From assembly GCA_030018715.1 (NCBI GenBank), contig JASEHN010000036.1, positions 1 to 13,572 of the forward strand: 13,572 nt of DNA, read 5' to 3'. The notes under the pieces were generated by a model. It did not search any database and was not told the origin of the DNA. It was given only the letters and a program-made list of their open reading frames with translations. The DNA comes from Thermodesulfobacteriota bacterium. Its GTDB lineage: Bacteria; Desulfobacterota; SM23-61. Position numbers and translations under genes: made by a program. Shown piece after piece: positions 7,101-13,528 of this stretch; position 1 is the stretch's first letter, and each line of letters starts with the position of its first letter.

Positions 7101-8418
7101 CTCCTCGTTCTAAGGAGATGTACTTGGAGTCCTGGCCGCCGATCTCGAAGATGGTATCTACGTTCGGGTCAATATGGGCCGCAGCCGTGGCCTGGGCGGT
7201 AATTTCGTTGCGGATGACGTCCGCGCCCACGAAGTCGCCGGTGAGGTATCGGCCAGAGCCAGTGGTGCATACCCCTTTGATCTCCACCAGGTGGCCGACT
7301 TCATCACCCACCTCTTGCAAGCCCTGGCGGATGGCTTCTATGGGCCGGCCAGCGGTCATCAGGTAGCGCTTGGAAAGGACCTTTTTATTTTCATCGAGGA
7401 CCACTACGTTCGTGGAGATGGAACCCACGTCGATGCCTAAGTAAGCCGTGATTTTCTTATCTGCGAATGTCCCCTGCAGAGGCTGCCAGGGGATTTCTTT
7501 CTGATGGCGTTCTGACAGGGAAAGAGGTTCCAGAGTAACGTCCGGCGCGACCATACGGCTGACATATTCCCTAAGACGGTCCAGCCCTGCGAATTTTTTC
7601 CATTTGTCCGGGCTTTCCATAGTGAGAAAAGCCGCGCCGATCGCTCCCATGGAAGCAGAATGTTTGGGGATGATAAACTCGCCTTCTGTTAATTCCAGGA
7701 CGTCGAAAAAGGCCTGGCGCATGCCGGCATTGGCCGCCACGCCTCCCTGAAAAGAGATGGGCCGGTTAAAAGTCTTTCCCTTGCCGATGTTCGACCTGAA
7801 ATTTCGGGCCAGGGCATAACAGAGCCCGGCGACGATGTCGTAATCCGGGGTGGCCCCCTGCTGCAGATGAATCATGTCGGTTTTGGCAAAGACGCTGCAC
7901 CTGCCGGCAATGCGCGGAGGGGTTTTGGATTTCAGGGCCAGGTTGCTGAATTCTTCTATGGTCAGAAGCAGACGGTTGGCCTGTTGATCCAGGAAGGAGC
8001 CAGTTCCGGCTGCACAAATGGTATTCATGGAAAAATCCAGGATTTTATATTCGCCGTTTTGGGGATCACTTTCCACGAGAATAAGCTTGGAATCTTCTCC
8101 GCCCATCTCGATGATGGTTTTTACTTGAGGATAGAAATAAGTCGTGGACTTGCTCTGGGCTATGATTTCGTTGACAAACTCGGCCTTAAGAAGCTCAGCA
8201 ATAAGTTTGCCCGCAGTCCCGGTGACCGATACACTCTGAATCCGTTCCGCAGGGATTCGGGAGAGAATCTCCGTTAGGATGGCCAGGACCGTTTCCAACG
8301 GCTGCCCTTTGATGCGGGTGTAGTACTCTTCGATTACGTTTTTTCCATCATTGATCAGGACGGTGTTCGTGCTAACCGATCCAACGTCCAATCCTAAATG
8401 AAGCCCTTCTTTATTCAT
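4162..8418 (-). CDS. Giant tandem-ASKHA acyl-CoA dehydratase activase / HgdB-like Fe-S protein
   Basis: This 1418-residue protein combines two BadF/BadG/BcrA/BcrD-type ATPase domains with a dehydratase-like half. The family couples ATP hydrolysis to very-low-potential electron transfer into 2-hydroxyacyl-CoA dehydratases or related double-cubane proteins. Domain 1 (about 6-266) has LDVGSVSTNTV, GGEDSK (106-111), Cys135 in CAAGTGSFLDQQ, Cys174 in GRC, and GGVAANAGM. Domain 2 (about 324-580) has IDVGSISTNVVV, GGQDSK (427-432), Cys450 in CAAGTGSFLEEQ, Cys490 in GERC, and QGGTAFNKG. A linker holds Cys607, 610, 614 and 633. DUF2229/HgdB-like sequence follows (about 674-1400) with Cys725 (ETCFPIK), 767, 868, 938, 1056, 1059, 1091, 1336 and 1355. 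It has no signal peptide, so it is cytoplasmic. A GGAGG lies 12 bases before the ATG. Long fused activases of this type exist in anaerobes, but their substrate is generally unknown. Confidence 0.9.
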   Translation of the reverse strand: MNKEGLHLGLDVGSVSTNTVLINDGKNVIEEYYTRIKGQPLETVLAILTEILSRIPAERIQSVSVTGTAGKLIAELLKAEFVNEIIAQSKSTTYFYPQVKTIIEMGGEDSKLILVESDPQNGEYKILDFSMNTICAAGTGSFLDQQANRLLLTIEEFSNLALKSKTPPRIAGRCSVFAKTDMIHLQQGATPDYDIVAGLCYALARNFRSNIGKGKTFNRPISFQGGVAANAGMRQAFFDVLELTEGEFIIPKHSASMGAIGAAFLTMESPDKWKKFAGLDRLREYVSRMVAPDVTLEPLSLSERHQKEIPWQPLQGTFADKKITAYLGIDVGSISTNVVVLDENKKVLSKRYLMTAGRPIEAIRQGLQEVGDEVGHLVEIKGVCTTGSGRYLTGDFVGADVIRNEITAQATAAAHIDPNVDTIFEIGGQDSKYISLERGAIVDFEMNKVCAAGTGSFLEEQAEKLGLSIKEEFGKLALSSPSPISLGERCTVFMESDLVHHQQKGAKRDDLVAGLSYSIVLNYLNKVVGDKRVGNNIFFQGGTAFNKGVVAAFEKVTGKKITVPEHNEVTGAIGCALLAMEENKSGKSTFKGWDLSNRPYELTSFECKECPNHCEIRKVTVQGEKPLFYGSRCEKYDVDRTRKRRDDLPDLFAEREEALMASYVEEKPPAEDAPVIGIPRLLYLQELMPFWKTFFSSLGFRLVFSERTNKRLIHKGVEKVVAETCFPIKVAHGHLLDLIDKGVETIFLPSIINMPLSHPSLDRSFACPYVQAFPYAVKSAIDFESQGVKLLSPVVHFGWERKNLERTLVKMCRNLGKDADEVREAIEKAQIAQASFNASLKRRGKEILQNLKEEDRAMVIISRPYNGCDPGMNLGLPQKLRDLGVIAIPMDLLPLDEVDLLDDWQDMYWKYGQKIYSAAHIVDSNPRLHAIYLTNFACGPDSFILHFFKEKMRGKPHLQIEVDEHSADVGAITRLEAFLDSLKNVQDGRMREERKPKTIVMTKDADHRKVYVPYMAEQALALVGAFQACGIDADLTPVPNQETISWGRKYTSGKECYPCILTTGDMVRVIKSPDFDRNKVAFFMPSGNGPCRFGQYHRLHRLILDDLGYPDVPIYSPTQDEHLYKDLGMLGKNFTHLAWQGMVAMDLLDKKLRETRPYEVHAGDTDKVFHPSLKNAYEVIRDSRDDPRTCLDGLIHVLKEARRNFDRIEQINPGSKPRIGIVGEIYIRSNAFSNEFIVRELEKLGAEVWLPPISEWFLYLNFTSQRYSLRNKRYGTFLRTYITELVQKRDEHKLDHIFEGSLINHPEPSIPETLREAKNYLDDSFEGEAVLSVGKCGDYVKKGVSGLVNVMPFTCMPGTIVGAVMKRYREDHNDIPFLNMAYDGQEETNTLTRLEAFMHQARQFQRQWLGAEKNSRKS

Positions 8419-8529
8419 CAGAACCCAAAACCTCCGTCGTAATAAAAATCAGTTGCGGAATCGCCCCCCGGGGGAAAAGTGCCAGAAATTTCAGAGATTT
8501 CAAAATATAGACCTTTCTCCCCAACCCCA

Positions 8530-8543
8530 ATGATATATATCAT
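8530..8543. promoter_or_regulatory. Perfect 14-base palindrome upstream of the giant activase gene
   Basis: ATGATATATATCAT is perfectly self-complementary and lies 112 bases before the activase start codon, in the 210-base gap after the histidine kinase gene. Its TGATA/TATCA half sites make it a plausible operator for a dimeric repressor. On the minus strand a weak TATATT box (8506-8511) follows, but no convincing -35 hexamer does. A self-complementary CCCCCGGGGG at 8465-8474 also lies in this leader. The symmetry is directly visible; the role is inferred. Confidence 0.35.
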
Positions 8544-8628
8544 ATAAAGGTTTAGGGTGGAAAGGTCAAGAGGGAAGAGAAGGTTATCAGTAAAAGGCTG
8601 GGTGAAAGGCCATTGTCAATTTCGTTAT

Positions 8629-9753
8629 TCAGTAATTTTCTCGGCCCATGACTTCCGGGGAAATCCATTCGCGCCGGACTTTTCGCCGCCGATCTTTCGG
8701 AAAACGGAGGATAACCTTTGTCCCTCTCCCCGGCCGGCTTTTCACCTGGATTTTTCCTCCTTGCTCCTCTACCGCCCTCCGAACAAAGGTCAATCCTAGC
8801 CCCACTCGATCCGGCCGGGTGGAAAAAAAAGGATCGAAGATCAGGTTCAGATTTTTCAAGGGAATTCCCTGCCCGCGGTCAGAAACCGACACCTCTATAT
8901 TCTCCCCGTCATCCCAAAGAGCCACTTCTATAAATTCCTTTTTCTTCCTTTTCGGATTCAGGGTGATCGCCCACAGGCTATTCTGCAAAACATGGGCAAG
9001 AATGCTGGCCATCAAATCCCGGTCAAAAAATATTTGCCCATCCCCTGCGACCCCATCAGTGTTTAAATGTATGGCAATTCCCTGTTCCTTCGTTTCTTTG
9101 GCAAAATTTCCCAGAACCGCTTCTACCGCTTCCTGGATGTTCTCTCTTTTATATACAAGCCGGGGAATGCGGACATACTCCTCCACCCTCTGCAGAATCG
9201 TCTCCAGTCTCCCTGTCTCCTTAAGAATCTGGTTAAAGTAGGACCGGCTTTGCAGGGAGGAAGGCGCTGCCTTCAAAACCCGCTGGGAATATCCGCCTAT
9301 CGAGGCAATCGGGTTGCGAAATTGATGGGCAATCTCTTCCATCATTCTCCCCAACCCCGCCCACCGTTCTGCTTCCCGCTTCTCCCTTTCCACCTTCTTC
9401 AGCCGCTGAATCTCCTGGAAGGTAAAAGATAAAAAAACTTCTCCCTTCTCTTTAAAAGCGGAAGTAAACAATTGAACGAAGATTTTCTTCCCGCCCTTCT
9501 GTCTCAAAAGAGCTTCGCCATCAAAACCCTTCCTGTATCGAGTAAGAAAGATGATGTTGGGAAGAAAATATATCTGATCTTCTTCCAGGAATAGAATCCT
9601 CATCCGCTGCCCTTCCATTTCACCGGGTGCATAGCCGAAAAAGGATTCCGCTCTGCGGTTGGCGTAAAGAATTTGGGAGTGGACATCGGTGATAAGAAAA
9701 GTTGCCGGAATTGAATCGAAAAGATCATATCGGCTTTTAAGGTTCTCAGGCAT
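8629..9753 (-). CDS. PAS-domain sensor histidine kinase, soluble and orphan
   Basis: This is a two-component sensor kinase of 374 residues with no membrane segment, so it should sense a cytoplasmic signal. A PAS domain covers about residues 8-115 (ATFLITDVHSQILYANRRAE, FFGYAPGEMEG). A short coiled-coil linker (about 116-132) joins it to a HisKA domain with phospho-acceptor His143 in EEIAHQFRNPI. The ATPase domain has an N box with Asn258 (LQNSLWA), a G1 box SDRGQGIP (291-298), an F box FDPFFSTR (306-313) and a G2 box GLGLTF (318-323). The H-box style recalls NtrB-like kinases. No response regulator lies in the window, so its partner is elsewhere. It lies 172 bases after the MBL-hydrolase gene and 210 bases before the activase gene on the same strand. 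An AAAGG sits two bases upstream of the ATG, with GGAG further back. The PAS ligand cannot be inferred. Confidence 0.92.
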   Translation of the reverse strand: MPENLKSRYDLFDSIPATFLITDVHSQILYANRRAESFFGYAPGEMEGQRMRILFLEEDQIYFLPNIIFLTRYRKGFDGEALLRQKGGKKIFVQLFTSAFKEKGEVFLSFTFQEIQRLKKVEREKREAERWAGLGRMMEEIAHQFRNPIASIGGYSQRVLKAAPSSLQSRSYFNQILKETGRLETILQRVEEYVRIPRLVYKRENIQEAVEAVLGNFAKETKEQGIAIHLNTDGVAGDGQIFFDRDLMASILAHVLQNSLWAITLNPKRKKKEFIEVALWDDGENIEVSVSDRGQGIPLKNLNLIFDPFFSTRPDRVGLGLTFVRRAVEEQGGKIQVKSRPGRGTKVILRFPKDRRRKVRREWISPEVMGRENY

Positions 9754-9800
9754 AACCTTTCTCCCTCTCCTTTCCCAGCCTGAACTGATGAAAAAGCCAT

Positions 9801-9835
9801 CTCATTTTGGTGAGCCGAGCGACCTTCGGAATGAG
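9801..9835. repeat. Bulged stem-loop between the MBL-hydrolase and kinase genes
   Basis: CTCATT (9801-9806) pairs with AATGAG (9830-9835), and stacked inside it CCGA (9815-9818) pairs with TCGG (9826-9829). An eight-base bulge lies on one side, with a seven-base loop. A second related word, GGATGAGATTCC, follows at 9843-9854. It could be a dispersed repeat fragment or a weak structure in the untranslated region after the hydrolase gene. There is no T or A tract typical of an intrinsic terminator. Apart from this, bases 9754-9925 hold nothing I recognise. Confidence 0.25.
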
Positions 9836-9925
9836 CCTGGCCTGGATGAGATTCCTCGCATGATCTTAAAGTGATCGATGGCCAACCCGCTTCTCTATTG
9901 TACGAATTTTATATTAAGCGGACAA

Positions 9926-10825
9926 TCACACTTTTTTTCTTTCGGCCACGGCTTTTACCTGGGCTTTCAGGTTGATAAGGAAAGGTCTCTCTTCCTGCGG
10001 GATCAATTTTTTCTCCTGGTAATCTTCCCTGAAAATTTTTTTGACCACCTCGTCCTGGTTTCCCTGCAAACAATCCAACTCCGCTTCTATCCTTTCTGCG
10101 AAGGCCCTGGTTGCCTCAATCGATCTTAGGATATGCCCTTTCGCTTCCTCTCCGGTCAGCACGTAAAAGTGGCCCATCAACAAAAGGTTGACCTCCAGAT
10201 TTTTTAACCTTTCCAGGGAGGCCAGGTAATCATCATAACTGGACAGGAATTGGGGGCGTATGGAAAAATTGTAATCGAATCCCCCCACCGCCTCTCCGCC
10301 CACCAGGGCTTTCAACCGGGGGATGTAGAAAGAAACTGCATCCCGCGTGTGTCCCGGTGTGGCCATGACCTGAACCCCGCACCCATCTCCCAGGTCCACC
10401 TCATCGCCATCTTCCATGAATAAATCCACGTCTAACCCATTAAAGGTCACATCAGAATCACCGATCTGAGATTTAAATTTTTCTTCGAGATCTTTACTCA
10501 AGCTCTGGATCAATTGAATGGCATTTGGCCTTTTGAAGATGTCCGCCGCCAAGCGGCTGGCTCCCGTTTTCAGCATCCTGATTTTTCTTTTCAGATAAGG
10601 CGCAGCCCCGCTATGGTCAAAATGGGAGTGGGTGAGAAAGTTGTAAGCCAGCCTATGGGCATCTCCCAAGTGCTCCTCCAGGCCTTTAAGATACTCAGGC
10701 CCCATGATGGTCATTCCGGCGTCAAAAAGGATCGGAATTTTACCCGTCAGAAGATAGGCCGGAAGAGCCGGTTTCCCCAGGGCGTAAAGGGTATCGGCAA
10801 TTTTCCCTGTACTTTCCTGGATCAT
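9926..10825 (-). CDS. Metallo-beta-lactamase-fold hydrolase with a Glu in place of the usual bridging Asp
   Basis: This is a 299-residue cytoplasmic MBL-fold enzyme. The fold binds two metal ions and usually hydrolyses thioesters, phosphodiesters or lactones. The metal site is clear: THSHFDH (65-71, giving His66, His68, Asp70 and His71), His159 in TPGHT, and His219 in LLMGHF. The position where most relatives have Asp in a GD motif reads VGGEAVGG, so Glu178 would be the bridging ligand. Residues from about 225 form a helical C-terminal region ending in a Lys-rich tail. The start is well supported by GGAGG (10835-10839) nine bases upstream. Next to an acyl-CoA-dehydratase-activase-like protein, a thioesterase role is possible, but nothing in the sequence proves the substrate. 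It is the first of four minus-strand genes and diverges from the methyltransferase gene across 405 bases. Confidence 0.88.
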   Translation of the reverse strand: MIQESTGKIADTLYALGKPALPAYLLTGKIPILFDAGMTIMGPEYLKGLEEHLGDAHRLAYNFLTHSHFDHSGAAPYLKRKIRMLKTGASRLAADIFKRPNAIQLIQSLSKDLEEKFKSQIGDSDVTFNGLDVDLFMEDGDEVDLGDGCGVQVMATPGHTRDAVSFYIPRLKALVGGEAVGGFDYNFSIRPQFLSSYDDYLASLERLKNLEVNLLLMGHFYVLTGEEAKGHILRSIEATRAFAERIEAELDCLQGNQDEVVKKIFREDYQEKKLIPQEERPFLINLKAQVKAVAERKKV

Positions 10826-10872
10826 CTATCTCAACCTCCGTGTCCACAAATGAAAAGGATTCCTGTATTCTC

Positions 10873-10890
10873 GAGGGGATTATTACCCTC
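10873..10890. promoter_or_regulatory. Short inverted repeat in the leader of the MBL-hydrolase gene
   Basis: GAGGG (10873-10877) and CCCTC (10886-10890) are exact inverted copies with an eight-base AT-rich spacer. The centre lies about 55 bases upstream of the hydrolase start codon. It has operator-like dimensions (5+8+5), but it is short enough to arise by chance. Confidence 0.2.
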
Positions 10891-10913
10891 TTTGCCGTTC
10901 ACTATAAATGGAA

Positions 10914-10946
10914 GTTTTGGATCATAGACACATTATGACCCAAAAC
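10914..10946. repeat. 33-base imperfect palindrome in the divergent intergenic region
   Basis: GTTTTGG (10914-10920) pairs with CCAAAAC (10940-10946). After a single A/C mismatch, TCATA (10922-10926) pairs with TATGA (10934-10938) around a seven-base loop, so 12 of 13 positions are complementary. It lies 89-121 bases upstream of the hydrolase gene and about 285 bases upstream of the methyltransferase gene. It could be a regulator binding site or a structured RNA element. No T tract follows on either strand, so a terminator is unlikely. Confidence 0.4.
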
Positions 10947-10975
10947 CCATGAGAAATCTATATGCCAAAGATTAC

Positions 10976-10988
10976 TGAATGTCATTCA
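10976..10988. promoter_or_regulatory. 13-base palindrome in the divergent intergenic region
   Basis: TGAATG and CATTCA are perfect inverted half sites around one central T. The site is about 30 bases from the larger palindrome at 10914-10946. Its size fits a dimeric transcription factor. The nearby TTGACC (11010-11015), 18 bases before TAGCGT (11034-11039), is a weak candidate promoter for the plus-strand methyltransferase gene. The symmetry is read directly; the function is inferred. Confidence 0.25.
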
Positions 10989-11077
10989 AGCATAAAAAGA
11001 GGTTTTTTCTTGACCACCCATGGCCCTTCCTGGTAGCGTAAACTTAATTGTATCGGAATTTCCTTTTTCCAATTTTA

Positions 11078-11176
11078 GTCCGCCTCAGGCGGATCACTTT
11101 AGGCACTTGGCACTGATCCTTTATTTTTCTTAATCATGGTTTTAAGACTCTGTGATCTCTGTGTCCTCTTTGGCTA
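11078..11176. repeat. Cluster of dispersed intergenic repeat fragments
   Basis: TCCGCCTCAGGCGGA (11079-11093) is a near-perfect hairpin. GGCACTTGGCACT (11102-11114) is a short direct repeat. At 11148-11176 an alternating CTCTGTG/TCTCTGTG run resembles, from memory, the widespread intergenic element containing CTCTGTG and CTCTGTGGC words. Together they fill the stretch before the methyltransferase gene and look like accumulated non-coding repeat debris rather than a gene. Confidence 0.4.
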
Positions 11177-11192
11177 ATTTTAATTTATTAGC
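11173..11192 (+). promoter_or_regulatory. AT-rich inverted repeat just upstream of the methyltransferase gene
   Basis: GCTAAT (11173-11178) and ATTAGC (11187-11192) are exact inverted copies with an eight-base spacer, ending 38 bases before the start codon. It could be an operator or a small leader hairpin. The ribosome binding site AAGGA lies downstream of it (about 11217-11221), so the element does not mask translation directly. Confidence 0.25.
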
Positions 11193-11230
11193 AATAGTTC
11201 AATTTCCCCGCAAAAAAAGGATGAAAAAAA

Positions 11231-12262
11231 ATGACCGGAAGAGAAATTGCCCTGATGGCCTTCAATCATCAGCAACCGCCCAGAACCCCCGTTACCCTTA
11301 TAGGTGGAGGAGCATGGGCCGTTAATCGAGCTGGAAAAACTTTCGCCGGGATCAAAGAAGATCCGGCTCAAATTGCCGATGTGTTCATCCAGTACTTCAA
11401 TCAATTCGGGCATGACCTGCTCTGGACAGGCTCAAACTTGATCAACTATCCCATCCATGTGTTGGGCTGCCCCATAAAAGACGATTCCTCAGATGGCCCG
11501 GCCCTCCAGGGCGCGGTGCTTAAAAGCTTAGATGATATGGACCAACTGAGCATCGCCAAGGTCCTGCAAAATCCCCTCATGCAGGGAATCATCCGCTCCC
11601 ACCACCTGATCGCGGAGGCCATCGGCAAGAAAACCATGATTATCCCCACCCAATGGGCTCCTTTCACCTTCACGTCCCGCCTGCTGGGCATGGAAGCCAC
11701 CATGATGGCCACCATCGGGGATCCGGATCGGCTCCTGAAACTCATTCAATTTTCCACTGACCTGACCTGGGCCTTGCTGGAACCTGTTCTTGAGCATGAG
11801 GATATTTTAGGAGCGAATTTTTCTGACCCGGCAGCCTCGGGAGACCTGATCTCCCCGCCAACCTTTCGAAAATTTGCTGCTCCCGCGCTAAAGGACCTGG
11901 TGCAAAGAGTCAAGGCCAAAGGGAAGTACAGTATGGTGCACATCTGCGGCAATACTTCCAAAGTTCTTCAGGATGTTTGCGAGATCGGCCCGCATTGCTT
12001 CAGCCTGGAAAATAAAGTTGACCTGCGCGCCGCCAAGGAAGTTTTTAAAGGCAAGGTGTGCGTGGCCGGCAATGTTTCCCCTACGGGAGCGTTTCTGTCA
12101 GGAAAGCCGGAGGATGTAGTCCGGGAGGCCAGGGAATGTCTTGCGGCCTGGGGGAAAGGGGGCGGATACATTTTGACTGTGGGGTGTGATTTCCCCAAAG
12201 ATGCGCCTCTTAAAAACATGTTGGCTCTCATGTCCCTGAAGGACAGGGGTATTGATGAATGA
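11231..12262 (+). CDS. URO-D-fold corrinoid-dependent methyltransferase family protein (MtaA/CmuA type)
   Basis: This 343-residue protein belongs to the uroporphyrinogen decarboxylase superfamily but lacks the N-terminal arginine-rich RQAGRY substrate motif of true HemE. Instead it has the zinc-binding HxC...C pattern of the methylcobamide-dependent methyltransferases: His237 and Cys239 in MVHICGNTSKVL, and Cys319 in LTVGCDFP. Other family-like segments are the start MTGREIALMAFNHQQPPRTP, IPTQWAPFTF (138-147), ANFSDPAASGDLISPPTF (195-212), AGNVSP (279-284) and GGGYILTVGCD (310-320). Such enzymes move methyl groups between a corrinoid protein and a thiol or tetrahydrofolate-type acceptor. The corrinoid protein and substrate-specific methyltransferase are absent from the window. 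An AAGGA lies nine bases upstream of the ATG. The next gene, an MFS transporter, starts directly after its stop codon, so the two form an operon and probably share a substrate. Confidence 0.85.
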   Translation: MTGREIALMAFNHQQPPRTPVTLIGGGAWAVNRAGKTFAGIKEDPAQIADVFIQYFNQFGHDLLWTGSNLINYPIHVLGCPIKDDSSDGPALQGAVLKSLDDMDQLSIAKVLQNPLMQGIIRSHHLIAEAIGKKTMIIPTQWAPFTFTSRLLGMEATMMATIGDPDRLLKLIQFSTDLTWALLEPVLEHEDILGANFSDPAASGDLISPPTFRKFAAPALKDLVQRVKAKGKYSMVHICGNTSKVLQDVCEIGPHCFSLENKVDLRAAKEVFKGKVCVAGNVSPTGAFLSGKPEDVVREARECLAAWGKGGGYILTVGCDFPKDAPLKNMLALMSLKDRGIDE

Positions 12263-13477
12263 GTGCGCCATACTTCCATGAAAAATGCTAATAATAAATC
12301 TAAATCTCATTCGGTTTTTCCGGGTATTCTCTCCCTGTTTGTGCTCGCTCACTTTGGACACCATTTACTGACCGCCCTGCCCATACCGCTTCTGCCGATG
12401 ATTCGCAGCGACTTCTCCCTCGACTACACCCAGTCCGGGTTAGTGATATCGGCCTTCAACTTATCATACGGCCTCGGCCAGTTACCGGCCGGCTGGCTGA
12501 CTGACCGGGTCGGCCCCCGCTTAATGATTACCATAGGTATCTGCGGTGTCGCCCTGGCCGGATTTTTCGTTGGTCTTTCCCAAAGCTTAATGATGATGAT
12601 TGTCTGCCTGGCCCTTATGGGTGTGCTTGGTGGCGGATACCATCCGGCCTCTCCACCGATGATTTCCGCATTAGTTCCCCCCGGGAATCAGGGCCGGGCC
12701 CTGGGCCTGCACATGATAGGCGGGAGCGCCAGTTTCTTCTTGGCCCCGCTAATTGCCGCGGGTATCGCGGCCTCTTGGGGCTGGCGCGGCTCTTTCATCG
12801 GACTTGCCGTTCCCACAGTCATCTTCGGAATTATTTTTTATGTGATTATGGGGAAACACTCGTCCATGCAAAAAACAGGGCGCGGAAGAACTCATGATGC
12901 CGAGGCGCCACCCGTCCCTTACCGTTTCCGCCGGCTGGTGACCTTTATCGTTTTAAGCACATTTACAGGAGCGGTGACCTTTGCCACCATCTCTTTCATT
13001 CCCCTTTTCCTGGTGGACCATTTGGGGTTTAGCAAGGAGACAGCAGTCGCCTTTTTCGCCTTTCTTTATGCCGCCGGCCTCTGGATGAGCCCTTTAGGGG
13101 GATACCTTTCAGACCGATGGGGAAGCGTGCCGGTAATGCTCGCGGTTTGTTTCATCGCCGGTCCGGTCATTTATCTTATGAACTGGGTGTCTTCCAGTTG
13201 GGGAATCGTTATTTTACTCCTGACCATCGGCATGATCATCTACGTGCGCATGCCGGTTTCAGAAGTCTATATTATCGGACAGACCTCACCAGGTAATCGC
13301 TCCACAGTCCTGGGAATTTATTTCTTCGGCAGCATGGAAGGCGGGGGAATACTTACTCCGGTCATGGGCTATTTGATCGATCAATTAGGCTTCTATTACA
13401 GTTTTTCCCTTGCCGGAGCTTCGCTGGTTGCGGTAACTTTAATCTGTTCCGCCCTCTTATGGGGCAGTCGTAATTGA
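12263..13477 (+). CDS. Major facilitator superfamily transporter (Fsr-like)
   Basis: This is an inner-membrane secondary transporter of 404 residues with about 12 hydrophobic segments in two halves. The halves are split by a hydrophilic loop at about 198-222 (KHSSMQKTGRGRTHDAEA). The first half has the MFS motif A version GWLTDRVGPR (77-86) and the second its counterpart GGYLSDRWGS (279-288). The opening HHLLTALPIPLLPMIRSDF and GGGYHPASPP (123-132) resemble the fosmidomycin-resistance (Fsr) branch, though this is not evidence for antibiotic export. The frame opens with GTG at 12263, immediately after the TGA of the methyltransferase gene. An ATG at 12278 would shorten it by five residues but has no visible ribosome binding site. 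Coupled translation with the upstream gene suggests it imports the methyl donor or exports the demethylated product. Transport direction and substrate are unknown. Confidence 0.9.
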   Translation: MRHTSMKNANNKSKSHSVFPGILSLFVLAHFGHHLLTALPIPLLPMIRSDFSLDYTQSGLVISAFNLSYGLGQLPAGWLTDRVGPRLMITIGICGVALAGFFVGLSQSLMMMIVCLALMGVLGGGYHPASPPMISALVPPGNQGRALGLHMIGGSASFFLAPLIAAGIAASWGWRGSFIGLAVPTVIFGIIFYVIMGKHSSMQKTGRGRTHDAEAPPVPYRFRRLVTFIVLSTFTGAVTFATISFIPLFLVDHLGFSKETAVAFFAFLYAAGLWMSPLGGYLSDRWGSVPVMLAVCFIAGPVIYLMNWVSSSWGIVILLLTIGMIIYVRMPVSEVYIIGQTSPGNRSTVLGIYFFGSMEGGGILTPVMGYLIDQLGFYYSFSLAGASLVAVTLICSALLWGSRN

Positions 13478-13528
13478 CTAAAACATTAGTAACACTTTAG
13501 CTCTTTGAAAAAAGGTGTGTTGTAAGGG

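Noticed and set aside
11108..11118. TGGCAC followed by a possible -12 element, as a sigma-54 promoter
   Set aside because: The required GC dinucleotide of the -12 box is missing at the correct spacing. A second TGGCAC on the minus strand (8479-8484) fails the same test.
10826..11230. A small protein or RNA gene in the 405-base intergenic region
   Set aside because: No open frame with a ribosome binding site and no tRNA-like fold was seen. The stretch is explained by palindromes and repeat fragments.
11231..12262. True uroporphyrinogen decarboxylase (hemE)
   Set aside because: The N-terminal arginine-containing substrate motif is absent, whereas the HxC...C zinc pattern of methyltransferases is present, and no haem genes are nearby.
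12263..13477. A fosmidomycin resistance determinant
   Set aside because: The resemblance to Fsr is limited to general MFS features and a few segments, and the operon context points to metabolism rather than drug export.
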